From Pseudomonas sp. LS-2 (lineage in GTDB: Bacteria; Pseudomonadota; Gammaproteobacteria; Pseudomonadales; Pseudomonadaceae): a DNA stretch of 36,499 bases. Position 1 is the stretch's first letter. Each line of letters opens with the position of its first letter. The position numbers were made by a program, and so were the translations under genes. Of this stretch, positions 23,509-33,965 are shown one piece after another. A model generated the notes under the pieces. It had not been told where the DNA came from, searched no databases, and was given only the letters and a program-made list of their open reading frames with translations. The DNA is taken from assembly GCF_003605735.1 (NCBI RefSeq), contig NZ_QXTJ01000008.1:263624-300122 (forward strand). The letters are read 5' to 3'.

Positions 23509-24431
23509 ACGGACTTCACATCCAGCGCGTCGACAAAGCGGTCGATAACGTCATAAAGAGGGCGTTCGGTGTCGGGGAATTCAGGCGGTTGGTGGTGTTC
23601 GTCGAACGCCGCGAAATCCGCCAGTACGTCGTAGGTTTCAGTTCGCACGCCAGTGTCGGTCAGGGCCGTGTACAGGCCGGTGGTGCCGCGCGACGGGAAG
23701 CAGAACAGCTTCGGACGCATGAAATCGTCCGCCAGCACGCTGACGTGGGGCGACACATGGCCGACCTGCATCCGCGTCAGCCAATCCACCCACAGATCCG
23801 CGGTCGGATTTTTCAGCCCGCGTTCGGCGGGCAGCGGCAGGCAAACACTCAAGGCATCGGCGTGATGCAACGGCTGGCGCAAGGCGTACAGCCGGGTCAA
23901 CACAGCATTGGTCACGAATTCCGGGTACGAATTTTCCAGCGCGTCGGCGATGTCCCGCAGGTTGAAGTTGCTCAGGAATTTTTCGTGGACCTGACGGAAC
24001 AGCGCAAAGTCTTGCCCCTGCAACGCACGCAGGGCCTTGATCTGTTGGAACAGGACCTCCGGGGCCTCGCCCTGAACGCCACGGTGCAGCAACGGTTTGA
24101 TCTGCGCGCTGAACAACTCGCTCAGCGTGAACGGGTTGACCAGCGGCTGACCGTCACCGGCTTTGATGATCTGGAAAACAAAGAACGGGTAGCGTCGCTG
24201 ACTCGAATCCATTGAGCTGATCAACCCGCCCAGCAGCCAGTTGCCCGAGCGCGCACGGTAGGAGAAGAAGCACACCGGCAGACGGTCGAACAGCGCCCGC
24301 CAGTCTTCGCGAGGTTGAATCGCCGCCAGCGACGATTGCAGCCAGTCATCGAACTCGCAGACTTCATCGGCCGCGCCATGCAGGCTGATGAAGTCGGCGC
24401 TGGCCGGTATCTTTCCGAAACAGCCGATCAT
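23505..24431 (-). CDS. tagF: T6SS-associated protein TagF
   Basis: 308 residues from ATG at 24431 (MIGCFGKIPASADFISLHG), the typical TagF/ImpM opening. GGGGAG sits 7 nt upstream. Earlier in-frame codons (24455, 24485) add a non-family extension that would reach into tssM. Seen further: RALFDRLPVCFFSYRARSGNWLLGGLISSMDSSQRRYPF and LFSAQIKPLL, all TagF-like. Family knowledge: TagF represses the T6SS post-translationally, usually in systems with a PpkA/PppA switch, which is not in this window. Stop overlaps the next gene by 4 nt. Confidence 0.88.
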   Translation of the reverse strand: MIGCFGKIPASADFISLHGAADEVCEFDDWLQSSLAAIQPREDWRALFDRLPVCFFSYRARSGNWLLGGLISSMDSSQRRYPFFVFQIIKAGDGQPLVNPFTLSELFSAQIKPLLHRGVQGEAPEVLFQQIKALRALQGQDFALFRQVHEKFLSNFNLRDIADALENSYPEFVTNAVLTRLYALRQPLHHADALSVCLPLPAERGLKNPTADLWVDWLTRMQVGHVSPHVSVLADDFMRPKLFCFPSRGTTGLYTALTDTGVRTETYDVLADFAAFDEHHQPPEFPDTERPLYDVIDRFVDALDVKSV

Positions 24432-24462
24432 TGGCCGCTCCCCGAAGGCAGGCATGTGCTGA

Positions 24463-27400
24463 TCACTTGGTACGCCCGTCCGCAACGCTGACTGGCGTGT
24501 TCAACGCGCTCAGCGATTTGACGTTCGCCAGATCGGTCAGCTTGACCCCGCCGTAGTTGCGCACGGTCAGGCTGACCAGGCCATCGGCGGTGTTCCAGCT
24601 GAAACGCTGTTGAATGCCGTCCAGATCGGCGACACGGGCGCTGTCGTTCATCCGCAACAGTCCCCAGCGGCCCGGATAGTCGAAGACCGTGACGCGCTCG
24701 CCGGTCAGGGTCACGACGTCCAGTCGGGCGCCAGGCGCGGTGGTGGTGCCGGGCCAGGAGAAGCGGTTCCAGCTGGTCTTGCCGTTGCGGTAGTGCTGCA
24801 CCTGACCGTCGAGGGTGAAGATGATGTCGGTGAAGTAGGCCGACGGCTCGAGCATGATTTCGAAGCCATTGTCCTTGTCCGACAGGCTGGCGATGACCTG
24901 GCCCAGCGAGCTGGCCTTGTCGATGCTGCTGACCATGTTCGGGTTGACCAGCGGAGCCGACTTGGCGCCACTGCTCATGCCCAGGCCTTCGCCGTCTGAC
25001 AGGTTGCCGATCTCGTTGCGTTTGAAGTTCGGCAACAGGCCCGACTCGGGATCGACGAAGCGCTGCAGGTCTTTGACCGACGCCTCGTTGCGGCTGCTGG
25101 CGGCAATCGGATAACGATGCGCCATGACCTGCTCCCACGGCTTGGCGATCTGCTTGGCCCAGGCCTTGGCGATCTGCTCGCCTGCCGGGTCGCGCAGGGT
25201 TTCCCAGGTGAACTGGATCGGCAGGCTGAACAGGCTTTGCAACGAAGCGGACAACCCGCCCTGACTGGTATCGACCGTGGTTTCAACGTAGTTGCGCACG
25301 TTGGTCACTTCGCTCGGCTGGCCTTCGAGGGTTTCGCTGATCAACTGCTTGCTGCTCTTGCCGACATCCTGCGAGCGCTGAATGTTGTTCATGCGCACCT
25401 TGAGCTTGCGCAGTGCGGCCAGGTAGCGGTCCATGATCGTGCTGTCGGCACCTTCGGCGTTTTGCGCGGCTAACACCCGGGAAACAGGCTCGAAGCGTTT
25501 GGCCAGCGTGCCATCGTCGACGGCCGGAAGTGGCGATACCAGTGTTTTGGAAACCGCGTTGGCGTCGCCGCGAAGGCCGGTGATCTTGTCCCAGAAACCG
25601 TCCTTCGGTTCGGCCCCGGTTTGCGCGGCTTCCTTGGGCGCGGGCACGTCCCACTGGGTGTTGTCGTTGACACCGGACAGCAAGAGTTTCACGGGCGAAT
25701 TCTGCACGTCGCTGAGCAACGAAAGCTGTTGCGTGGCATTGGCCATGTCGGTGAAGTGACGCACGCCGACACCGCTGAGCAGGGTGTACCAGGCCTGCGT
25801 GTAGTCGCGCTTGTAGCGCGCCATGAACTCACGCATGAAGTTGGCCTTCTGCACGATGCTGTCGCCGCCTTCGCCATCGAGCACCCAGTCGGACTCGTTG
25901 CGCAGGTTGCCGGACACCAGCTTGATCAGCTCGGGTTTGACGAAGCCTTCCCAGCCTTGTCGGGTGAAAATCGCCGGCACCGCTTCGCTGCTGTAGAGCA
26001 GTTGGCGGCCAGGCAACGGCACCAGATCGTTCAGGCCGATGGCCGGAAACTGACGGCTGGATTCCAGCTGCAAGCGCAGGTACTCGCGGTCCACCAGCGA
26101 GCTTGAAATCATGAACGACTTGAGGCTCTTGCGCGTGCTTTCCACCAGTTGTTCGTTGCGGGGCAGGGCAGGGGCCTGACCGTTCTTGAGCAGTTGCACG
26201 TAGATCGGCGCGTTGTCCTGAATCACCTCGTCGCTGACCGGGTTCGCTTCAGTTGCCGAGCTGGCCCACGCCACCAGCAGCGCTGCGCTGACGAATTCAG
26301 GGTCTGGATGCGACTCGGGCTGGGTCAGCATCAAGTACAGCTTCAGGGCGTTGTACGACTCAATGATCGATGCCACCTGTTGCTCATCCAGTCGTCCGAG
26401 CATTTCTTCCGAGAGCGAGAGCCCGCCGGTGGTCGCCGACAGCTCGGCGGCGTCATGGGCGCTGGCGCGATTGCGCAGGCCGGCCAACGCGCCTTCGCGG
26501 GTTCGACTCGCGGCATCTTTCGCGGTGCCTTTCGCCGCGCCCTGCAGGCGAGTGCCCGCGTCGCCGAGACTGCGGGGCAGGCTGCCGAGGCTCGGTTTGC
26601 CCGCGTTGGCGGTCAGGTTCTGAACCCCACGGTCGATCAGTTTCTGACCCTTGCCTGCGGTGTTGCCCGGCTTGCCGCCGTTTGAGGCGACGTCGTTCTG
26701 CGGGTCCATCGATTGGGCGAACGCGTTGAATGCGCTCAGTTGCGTTTGCAGTTTCAGGGCGACAGGTTCGAGTGCCTGAGCACGCAATTGCTGAAGGTAG
26801 GCCGACTGCGCGGCGGCAAAGATTTCTTCGCCACGGTAGAGGCCCGCGCTCAGTTGCAGCGGCACGCCTGTGGCGCGGTGTTTTTCAACCAGGGCAAGCT
26901 CTTGGCGAAGCAGTTCCAGGCCTTCGCCCGCGGCCAGGCGTTGCGCACGGTCAGGCGCATCGCCGAGCGTGTCGACCCCGCGCAGCACGCTCGCCACCCA
27001 CTCGCGGTTGTTCTGAAACGCCAGGGCCTGCCAGCCGATGAATGCCAGACCGGCCAGCACCGCCGTGGCGATCACGGCCGGGGTAAACGAACCGCGTCCG
27101 TCCCGTGGCCGGTAGAGCGTCAGGTCACGGTCAGGGAAAATGACTTTGTGGAACGTGTCGGTGATGAAGTACGTGCGGCTGTTGCTTTTCTCCTTGATCT
27201 CGACCGGCGCTGCCGCGACCGGCGCTGCCGCGGGGTTGAAGGCCGATTGAAGGGAAAACCGGTCGGCGAGTTCCTCCTCAAACACATTGAGCATTTGCTC
27301 GTTGGTCTGCAGCGCGCTGGTGAAATACAGGCCACGCAGGAGCAGAGGGTTGCCGCCGCTTCCCGGCTTGATGAAGGGCTCCAGAAACGGTTCGAGTAAT

Positions 27401-28407
27401 TTGGGCAGATCCCCGAATTGATCCACGAAATTGATCAGGGCCTTGTTGCTGTCGCAGTCCAGCTCTGTCATTCGCGCATCGACGTGATGTCGAAGGTTGT
27501 TTTGCAGTCGCTGCAATCTGTTGTCCAGGACCGGGCGCAGGCCAAGGTCCTGAATTTCCGACAGGCCGAAGGTCAGGCCCAGCGATTGCTGACGCTCATT
27601 GGCGCTCAGCGCCTCGAAGGCAAGATCGAAACCAGGGATCTGATCGGCTTTGCTCAGTATCAGGTAGATAGGCGGGTTGGCGCCCAGGCAGCGGGTGTAC
27701 TCCTCGATCCGCTGGACCAGTCGCGCTGCGTTGGCCGTCCGGATATCGGCCTTGTCGGCCAGCAGGTCAGGCAGGCTGACCACCAGCACCAGACCATTGA
27801 TCGCACCCTTCTTGCGCTTTTTTCTCAGCAATGTGAGGAAGCCGGAGAACGAGCGTGCCGCGTCGTCTTCAGTCAGGTAGCGACCGGCCGTGTCGATCAG
27901 TACGGCCTGCGGGCTGAAATACCAGTCACAGTGCTGTGTGCCCGATTCGGCGCTCTTCTGGCTGCTGGCAACAATGGGAGAGAGTTCTGCGCGGGTGAGC
28001 AGCGAGGTCTTGCCCGCCGCCGACTCTCCGATCACCAGATACCACGGCAGATCCGACAGCGCCGCATAGCCGCCACCCCCCGACGAGCGTTCGGTGCGCA
28101 CTGCTTTCATCGCATGACTGAGGCGCTCGCTGAGTACCTTTGGGTCGTCGTGGTCGCCCTTGCCCACCGAGCGTCCCGCTTCGAGCTGGATCATGCTCCC
28201 CAGCGAACGCTCTCTATGAACGCGTGCGATCAAGCGCCCGACGATGATCGCCAGAAAAACCGCGCCGATGATCGATACACCGACGCTGATGTCGTCCATC
28301 GAATAGCGTCGTTGAACGGCTATCGTCAGATAGACCAATACGCTCGCCGCGCAAGACGCGGGAACGATAAACCAGAAGCTTTTGAGAATACGCAGTAGTG
28401 ATTTCAT
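24463..28407 (-). CDS. tssM: T6SS membrane complex protein TssM (IcmF)
   Basis: 1314 residues. Membrane helices about 10-31, 39-61 and 441-464. Cytoplasmic NTPase-like domain between the second and third with Walker A GESAAGKT (127-134), VLIDTAGRY (169-177) and LSKADQIPG (251-259). The long periplasmic part (about 465-1314) ends in the conserved RWPGT-like segment (FSWPGTTTAPGARLDVVT) and a final WGLLRM section. TssM spans the inner membrane and contacts TssJ in the periplasm. ATG at 28407 preceded by AGGAAG; 30 nt after tssL. A low-complexity stretch (QSMDPQNDVASNGGKPGN) sits in the early periplasmic part. Confidence 0.95.
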   Translation of the reverse strand: MKSLLRILKSFWFIVPASCAASVLVYLTIAVQRRYSMDDISVGVSIIGAVFLAIIVGRLIARVHRERSLGSMIQLEAGRSVGKGDHDDPKVLSERLSHAMKAVRTERSSGGGGYAALSDLPWYLVIGESAAGKTSLLTRAELSPIVASSQKSAESGTQHCDWYFSPQAVLIDTAGRYLTEDDAARSFSGFLTLLRKKRKKGAINGLVLVVSLPDLLADKADIRTANAARLVQRIEEYTRCLGANPPIYLILSKADQIPGFDLAFEALSANERQQSLGLTFGLSEIQDLGLRPVLDNRLQRLQNNLRHHVDARMTELDCDSNKALINFVDQFGDLPKLLEPFLEPFIKPGSGGNPLLLRGLYFTSALQTNEQMLNVFEEELADRFSLQSAFNPAAAPVAAAPVEIKEKSNSRTYFITDTFHKVIFPDRDLTLYRPRDGRGSFTPAVIATAVLAGLAFIGWQALAFQNNREWVASVLRGVDTLGDAPDRAQRLAAGEGLELLRQELALVEKHRATGVPLQLSAGLYRGEEIFAAAQSAYLQQLRAQALEPVALKLQTQLSAFNAFAQSMDPQNDVASNGGKPGNTAGKGQKLIDRGVQNLTANAGKPSLGSLPRSLGDAGTRLQGAAKGTAKDAASRTREGALAGLRNRASAHDAAELSATTGGLSLSEEMLGRLDEQQVASIIESYNALKLYLMLTQPESHPDPEFVSAALLVAWASSATEANPVSDEVIQDNAPIYVQLLKNGQAPALPRNEQLVESTRKSLKSFMISSSLVDREYLRLQLESSRQFPAIGLNDLVPLPGRQLLYSSEAVPAIFTRQGWEGFVKPELIKLVSGNLRNESDWVLDGEGGDSIVQKANFMREFMARYKRDYTQAWYTLLSGVGVRHFTDMANATQQLSLLSDVQNSPVKLLLSGVNDNTQWDVPAPKEAAQTGAEPKDGFWDKITGLRGDANAVSKTLVSPLPAVDDGTLAKRFEPVSRVLAAQNAEGADSTIMDRYLAALRKLKVRMNNIQRSQDVGKSSKQLISETLEGQPSEVTNVRNYVETTVDTSQGGLSASLQSLFSLPIQFTWETLRDPAGEQIAKAWAKQIAKPWEQVMAHRYPIAASSRNEASVKDLQRFVDPESGLLPNFKRNEIGNLSDGEGLGMSSGAKSAPLVNPNMVSSIDKASSLGQVIASLSDKDNGFEIMLEPSAYFTDIIFTLDGQVQHYRNGKTSWNRFSWPGTTTAPGARLDVVTLTGERVTVFDYPGRWGLLRMNDSARVADLDGIQQRFSWNTADGLVSLTVRNYGGVKLTDLANVKSLSALNTPVSVADGRTK

Positions 28408-28437
28408 GTCTTCCTGACTCGCTTACCTGACCATTGC

Positions 28438-29253
28438 TCAGGCGCTGAACAGTTGGCTGATGTGTTCGGACAGTACGGCGACGTCCTTGCCCAGCAACCA
28501 GTCCAGCGTCAGGTAGACGCCTGCGCAGACCAGTGCGATCACCGCCAGATAAAGCCAGATCGGGACTTCATAGCGAAGCATCTGCGACACTTGATCCGGC
28601 AGCGCCCAGTCAGGTGACAACGCTTTGGGCGGCTTGCGGTAGCGAGCGATGTCCTGCCCCAGCGTGTTGGCCAGGTAGCGCAGTTCGTCACCCTTGTGCA
28701 CCCCGAACTTGCCTTCAAAACCCAACGCCAGGCAGAGGTGATACACCTCCAGGACATCCAGGTTGCTCTTCACGTCGCTGCGCAACGCGTCGATCTTGTC
28801 GAAGAAGCCCTGACCCGCCAGATGCACGCCGAAATAGCGGAACTGCAGCGGCGACAGCTCGAAGTGCTGACGCAGGGAGGGCGCTTGCTCCCCCTTAATC
28901 TTGTCGCCCGAGAGCTCGATTGTGGGCGTGGACTCAGCGCTTTTGTCCGCAGCCGGCAGTGTGCCCTGCGCGGGCAACGCGACCTCGTCGGCGCGCAGGA
29001 CGCTTTCATCCATGAACGCGCAGAGGGCGTATTGGGTGTCCTTGACCTGATCGACGCTGTAGCCGGCGCTGCGCGCCTTGCGTTCCAGTTCGGTAAAGAA
29101 GTGCTCGACGTTCTTTTCGAAGTCGGCGATGGAGGTGACTTGACGCCCTCGGCGCACGATCAGCGCCATGCTGATGAAATCCTGCGCCAGCATTTTGAGT
29201 GTCGGTCTGGTCTGGGTGGCGGCCACCGCCCCTTGCATTACGGCTTCGGTCAT
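28438..29253 (-). CDS. tssL: T6SS membrane complex protein TssL (DotU)
   Basis: 271 residues. Cytoplasmic DotU domain (DTQYALCAFMDESVL, QFRYFGVHLAGQGFFDKIDAL, LEVYHLCLALGFEGKFGV) followed by a single C-terminal anchor helix (VPIWLYLAVIALVCAGVYLTLDWLL, about 230-253) and a short tail, so a tail-anchored inner-membrane protein. An inserted linker (LPAADKSAESTPTIELSGDK) is present between the first and second helices. It lacks a C-terminal OmpA domain, which fits the presence of a separate OmpA-bearing protein in the operon. Start overlaps the tssK stop by 4 nt (ATGA). Confidence 0.94.
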   Translation of the reverse strand: MTEAVMQGAVAATQTRPTLKMLAQDFISMALIVRRGRQVTSIADFEKNVEHFFTELERKARSAGYSVDQVKDTQYALCAFMDESVLRADEVALPAQGTLPAADKSAESTPTIELSGDKIKGEQAPSLRQHFELSPLQFRYFGVHLAGQGFFDKIDALRSDVKSNLDVLEVYHLCLALGFEGKFGVHKGDELRYLANTLGQDIARYRKPPKALSPDWALPDQVSQMLRYEVPIWLYLAVIALVCAGVYLTLDWLLGKDVAVLSEHISQLFSA

Positions 29254-30593
29254 TTGAGTACCGCCATCAGCTCAAGCTTGAGGTTTTTGAAAGCGCTGGG
29301 CGCGTAAAACGAAATCGCCTGCGCGCTCATCATCCGTTCGTACACCCGGCCATGGGGTTCGATCGCGAAGTAGTGGTTGTCCAGACGCACCGGAATGGCA
29401 TTGGGCAGTCGGGTGGCATGATTGAGGGTCACGCCCGGCATGGCGCTGTTGACCACCACTTCGATGTCTTCGGGCGAGCCGACCTTGACCGCGCGCGGCA
29501 CCAGTTCCAACAGGCTCGATCCCGGCATGTCGGCATGCACGGACACGTAGAAATCGGCTTCGGCCAGGCGCGGGTCGTGCAACTGACCCTGCCAGTAAGA
29601 GAGCTTGGTCTGGGTCAGGGCGATGACGATGCACTGGTTCGGGATCACGTTATCGAGCAATACCCGAATCATTTCGTCGAGCCTGACCAGCGACGCGGCA
29701 GGGTCATGATGATCGTATTCGGGAATGTGGTTGAGTTCGGTGTCCAGCGAGAACGTCAGCAGACCACCGGCCAGTTCCGCAAGAAACAGGTACAGACGCT
29801 CCGGGTGCAGACGCGGGTGCGACAGCAGGTGCGCAAGGGTGGGGTAGGCGCGGTTGACCGTGTTCAGCAACCAGAACAGGGTCACGTCGCTGGAGCCGAA
29901 CTCGGCGATCTGGTCCGCGCGTTCACGGCGGCGTCCATACAAGGCCTTGCTCTTGGACTGCAACGCGCCCAGCAGACGCTTGCCCAGGCTGATCAGGGTT
30001 TCGTGGGTCCCAAGGTGCAGGGTCGGGTGCACGAAATGGCTGTCGAGGTTGAAACCGCCGATGTTGTTGCGCGACAGTCGAGCGACAGGGCAGTAGCTGT
30101 AACCGTCCAGATTGTCGCCGTCGACCAGCATCACCACGTTCAGGCGCAGGCTGGTGATTTCGTTTTCCAGGTCGCCTTCGTTGAGGTCCGGCAGGGTGTC
30201 GAATTGCTTGCGGAAGCGTCGGGCGCTTTTCTGTTCCTGACCGTCCTCGACATAGTTCAGACCGAACGGCTCAGGCAGCTTCAATGCGGCGTAGACCTTG
30301 AAGTCATCGCCCTTTAGCAGCTCACGCAGATCGCGGGCCGCAGGCAGCGGATCGTGATGCGGCGCGTCGAACAGCGTGCCATCGGGGAACACCAGTTTGA
30401 GCCGTTTGAGCTGCAACGAACCGTTGGACAAGGCTTCTTCATCGATCTGCAGGGCCTGCACGCCCCAGTGAAACGGCGTGCTGCGCAGTGTCGACTCGGC
30501 CAGTTGATGCTGGTGAAACTCATCCTGATATTGGAAATGCTGTGGCAAAAGGAACATCCCTTCGGACCACATCACGCGGCTCTGCTTACTCAT
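29250..30593 (-). CDS. tssK: T6SS baseplate protein TssK
   Basis: 447 residues with the standard TssK opening VMWSEGMFLLPQHFQYQDEF, the centre ISLGKRLLGALQSKSKALYGRRR, and the C-terminal AMPGVTLNHATRLPNAIPVRLDNHYFAIEPHGRVYERM. TssK links the baseplate to the TssL/TssM membrane complex. Starts within the tssJ end (8-nt overlap). Soluble; full length. Confidence 0.96.
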   Translation of the reverse strand: MSKQSRVMWSEGMFLLPQHFQYQDEFHQHQLAESTLRSTPFHWGVQALQIDEEALSNGSLQLKRLKLVFPDGTLFDAPHHDPLPAARDLRELLKGDDFKVYAALKLPEPFGLNYVEDGQEQKSARRFRKQFDTLPDLNEGDLENEITSLRLNVVMLVDGDNLDGYSYCPVARLSRNNIGGFNLDSHFVHPTLHLGTHETLISLGKRLLGALQSKSKALYGRRRERADQIAEFGSSDVTLFWLLNTVNRAYPTLAHLLSHPRLHPERLYLFLAELAGGLLTFSLDTELNHIPEYDHHDPAASLVRLDEMIRVLLDNVIPNQCIVIALTQTKLSYWQGQLHDPRLAEADFYVSVHADMPGSSLLELVPRAVKVGSPEDIEVVVNSAMPGVTLNHATRLPNAIPVRLDNHYFAIEPHGRVYERMMSAQAISFYAPSAFKNLKLELMAVLK

Positions 30594-31344
30594 GAACGCC
30601 TTCCAATAGTGAATCGAATTTTGACTGAGCGGTCTTCTGCGCAGAATTGACTGCGGTGTCCTGGGCTTTCTGCACCAGCCCGTCCTGCACTTTCTGCGTG
30701 AGCGTCGGGTTGGCCGGGTCTTGAGGCATGGTGTTGGTTCTGGCCAGTTGGGCTTCAGTCGGCGGCTTGTTCAGCACGTCATTGCCACGCACGGCCAGCA
30801 CCTGGTTGTTGTCCACCAGCACGCGCAGGCCGTCGGAGGAAAACCAGATGCCGTCCTTGCGCAACGAGTTGGCATCAAAGGCCACTTTCCAGCGGCTCTT
30901 TTCTTCCGAGCGGAAGAACGCCGCGATGCCCACATAACTGGCGGCCTTGTTCAGCGGCCACTGATCGATCTGGCCCATACCGGGAAGCAGGGTGATTTCC
31001 TGGCTGTCGATCAGCGTATTGCCCAGGGCTGCTTTGGGGTCATCCCACAACGAGTCGGCGTCGATGGACGCGAAGCGTTCCAGAGCCGTCAGCTGATAGA
31101 CCCGGATCACGACCGACAGCGGTTTGCCCGATTCGTCGGGGTTCAACTGGTTACCACCGTCGGCGGTCAGGATGACTTTCTCCTTGTCGCCAAACAGCAT
31201 GTCGCCTGCCCACGTGTCATCGACGCGTTTGCTCGCGCGGTCCGTGATGCCGCAGGCCGCCAGCGTCAGTGCCATCGCCGCGACGGCCAGACCCCTCGTC
31301 CAGCGCGCACCGGCGCCGGGCGTTTCCTTGATTCGCATGTTCAT
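30586..31344 (-). CDS. tssJ: T6SS outer-membrane lipoprotein TssJ
   Basis: 252 residues. Signal with lipobox LAAC (ALTLAACG, Cys about 31), then the transthyretin-like body (SVVIRVYQLTALERFASIDADSLWDD, EITLLPGMGQIDQWPLNKAASYVGIAAFFR). Longer than common TssJ: the last about 65 residues (DPANPTLTQKVQDGLVQKAQDTAVNSAQKT...) form a predicted helix not part of the core fold. ATG at 31344, 23 nt after clpV, with AGG about 9 nt upstream. It anchors the complex to the outer membrane. Confidence 0.93.
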   Translation of the reverse strand: MNMRIKETPGAGARWTRGLAVAAMALTLAACGITDRASKRVDDTWAGDMLFGDKEKVILTADGGNQLNPDESGKPLSVVIRVYQLTALERFASIDADSLWDDPKAALGNTLIDSQEITLLPGMGQIDQWPLNKAASYVGIAAFFRSEEKSRWKVAFDANSLRKDGIWFSSDGLRVLVDNNQVLAVRGNDVLNKPPTEAQLARTNTMPQDPANPTLTQKVQDGLVQKAQDTAVNSAQKTAQSKFDSLLEGVHE

Positions 31345-31367
31345 GACTGCTACCTATGAATGCTTGT

Positions 31368-33965
31368 TCAACTCAGGCGATAGGCAAAATCGCCGTCGCT
31401 ACCCAACTCGATGTCCAGACGCTCGATGGGGGTGTCCTGCGCCATACGCTCCAGAACATGCTGGGCAAGTTCGGGCATGAGGGTCTTGGACAGAATGTTG
31501 TCGATGTTGCGTGCGCCGCTGTCGACTTCAGTGCAGCGCGCCGCGATGGCCTTGACCAGCGAATCGTCGTAGCCGAGCACGGCCTGATGATTGCGCTCGA
31601 AACGCTTGCGGATGCGCGCCAGCTTGAGGCCGACGATGCGCTCGAGAATCTCGTCCTTGACCGGGTAGTACGGCACGATGCTCAGGCGCCCCAGAAACGC
31701 GGGTTTGAATACCTGATTCAGTTCGTCGCGCAGTCCTTCGACAATGTCCTGCGGTGCAGGCCGTTCGGCCGCGTTCAGGCACCACTGCATAATGCGATCG
31801 GTGCCCGTGTTGGACGTGAGGATGATCACCGTGTTGCGGAAGTTGATCTCGCGACCTTCGCCGTCATCCAGTACGCCCTTGTCGAATACCTGGAAGAACA
31901 GTTCGAGCACGTCCGGGTGGGCTTTTTCGACTTCGTCGAGCAGCACCACGCTGTAGGGTTTGCGTCGTACGGCTTCGGTCAGCACGCCGCCTTCGCCATA
32001 GCCGACATAACCCGGGGGCGAGCCCTTGAGGCTGGAGACGGTGTGCGCTTCCTGGTACTCGGACATGTTGATGGTGATCACATTGCGCTCGCCGCCGTAC
32101 AGGGTGTCGGCCAGCGCGAGGGCCGTTTCGGTCTTGCCGACGCCGCTGGGGCCCAGCAGCAGGAACACGCCGATGGGTTTGTTCGGGTCTTCCATGCGCG
32201 CCCGGGAGATCTTGATGCGTTTGCCGATTTCCGCCAGCGCGTGATCCTGACCCAGCACGCGCTCGCCCAGCAGGGCAGGCAGGCGCTGCACGGTGTCGAT
32301 TTCGTCGCGCAGCATCTTGCCCAGCGGGATGCCGGTCCAGCCGGAAATCACTTCGCCGATGGTGCCGCCGTCGACCAGCGCGTGAACCAGTGGCTGCTCG
32401 CCCTGGACCGCTGCAAGCTCGGCGCGCACGGCAGCGATTTCCTGAGCGAGCGGCGGGTCGTTGGCCGTCAGTGCCGCAAGTTTCTCCACCAGTTCCCGTT
32501 CACGCTGCCATTGCTGTTCCAGGCGTTCGCGTGTCTGTTGCGCGGTCTGCAGCTCGTCGTTCAGCGTCGCGAGACGTCGCCCGTGATCACTGCCCTTGGC
32601 GGTTTCCAGCTGCAAGACGGTGATTTCCGACTGCAGGTTTTCAATGAGGCGTTTGCAGTCTTCCAGCGGGCCGGGCTGCGATGACTGGGCCAGGGCAACG
32701 CGCGCACAGGCGGTGTCCAGCACGCTCACGGCCTTGTCCGGAAGCTGGCGACCGGTGATGTAGCGGTGGGACAGACGAACCGCTTGCACCAGCGCCTCAT
32801 CCATCACGGTCACCTTGTGGTGATCCTGCATCTTGGCGAGCAGGCCACGCAGCATATGGATGGCCTTGTCTTCGTCCGGCTCCTCGACCTTGACCACCTG
32901 AAAGCGGCGGGCGAGGGCGGCGTCTTTCTCGAAGTACTTCTTGTACTCGGCCCAGGTCGTCGCCGCGATGGTGCGCAGTTCGCCGCGGGCCAGTGCTGGC
33001 TTGAGCAGGTTGGCGGCGTCGTTCTGGCCGGCCTGACCACCGGAGCCGATCAAGGTGTGGGCCTCGTCGATGAACAGAATGATCGGGTGCAGGCTGCGCT
33101 TGGTTTCTTCGATCACTGACTTCAGGCGGTTCTCGAATTCCCCTTTGACGCCCGCACCGGCTTGCAGCAGACCCAGGTCGAGGGTGTGAATCGCCACATC
33201 CTTGAGCACCGACGGCACGTCACCCTGAATGATGCGCAGCGCCAGCCCTTCGACAACGGCGGTTTTACCCACGCCTGCTTCGCCGGTGAGGATCGGATTG
33301 TTCTGGCGGCGACGGGTGAGGATGTCGACCATCTGGCGCACTTCGAACTCGCGACCCAGCACTGGATCGATGCGACCTTCACGGGCGCTTTGCGTCAGGT
33401 TGATGGTGTACTGGTCCAGCGCCGGGGTCTTGCCGTTGCCTTGCAACGGTCGGCTGCCGGTGGCGTTGCCGGCCTCCAACGGGCTGGCCAGACGCGACTC
33501 CGCGCTGCCTTCCACCAGCGCTGCGAGATTGACCCGAAGGTCGTCCGCGTTGATCTTTTCCAGCTCCGGCGCCGAAGCGATGATCACGCGGCGCAACTGA
33601 TCGTCGTCCAGCAATGCCTGCACCAGATACCCGGTGCGGATCTGGCTTTGCCCGAACTCGATGGACGCCAGCACCCAGGCCTGTTCGATCATTCGCGTGA
33701 TGTGCGGCGAAAGCGCAGGCGTGCGAGTGTTGCCTTTTTTGAACGTGCCCAGCGCCGTCACCAGTTGCGACTGCAAGCGCTCCGGGACGACCTCGTAATG
33801 ACGCAGGATCGCCGGCAGATCGTTGTCATTGCCTTCCAGCAGCTGCAACAGCAGATGTTCGACTTCGACATCGTAATGCTGCTCGGACAGGCACAGGGCA
33901 GCAGCGGCTTCTGTGGCCGTACGACTGGTTTCGTTCAGCTTGGCGAACAACGACTTCAGGTTCAC
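31368..33965 (-). CDS. clpV: T6SS sheath-recycling AAA+ ATPase ClpV (TssH)
   Basis: 865 residues, class I Hsp100. N-domain about 1-150, Walker A1 GEAGVGKT (228-235) with Walker B LFIDEA (297-302), coiled middle domain about 430-525, Walker A2 GPSGVGKT (605-612), C-terminal small domain. GTG start at 33965 whose GTGA overlaps the tssG stop by 4 nt; GGGG at 7 nt. Disassembles contracted TssB/C sheaths. The TssBC genes themselves are not in the window. Confidence 0.96.
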   Translation of the reverse strand: MNLKSLFAKLNETSRTATEAAAALCLSEQHYDVEVEHLLLQLLEGNDNDLPAILRHYEVVPERLQSQLVTALGTFKKGNTRTPALSPHITRMIEQAWVLASIEFGQSQIRTGYLVQALLDDDQLRRVIIASAPELEKINADDLRVNLAALVEGSAESRLASPLEAGNATGSRPLQGNGKTPALDQYTINLTQSAREGRIDPVLGREFEVRQMVDILTRRRQNNPILTGEAGVGKTAVVEGLALRIIQGDVPSVLKDVAIHTLDLGLLQAGAGVKGEFENRLKSVIEETKRSLHPIILFIDEAHTLIGSGGQAGQNDAANLLKPALARGELRTIAATTWAEYKKYFEKDAALARRFQVVKVEEPDEDKAIHMLRGLLAKMQDHHKVTVMDEALVQAVRLSHRYITGRQLPDKAVSVLDTACARVALAQSSQPGPLEDCKRLIENLQSEITVLQLETAKGSDHGRRLATLNDELQTAQQTRERLEQQWQRERELVEKLAALTANDPPLAQEIAAVRAELAAVQGEQPLVHALVDGGTIGEVISGWTGIPLGKMLRDEIDTVQRLPALLGERVLGQDHALAEIGKRIKISRARMEDPNKPIGVFLLLGPSGVGKTETALALADTLYGGERNVITINMSEYQEAHTVSSLKGSPPGYVGYGEGGVLTEAVRRKPYSVVLLDEVEKAHPDVLELFFQVFDKGVLDDGEGREINFRNTVIILTSNTGTDRIMQWCLNAAERPAPQDIVEGLRDELNQVFKPAFLGRLSIVPYYPVKDEILERIVGLKLARIRKRFERNHQAVLGYDDSLVKAIAARCTEVDSGARNIDNILSKTLMPELAQHVLERMAQDTPIERLDIELGSDGDFAYRLS

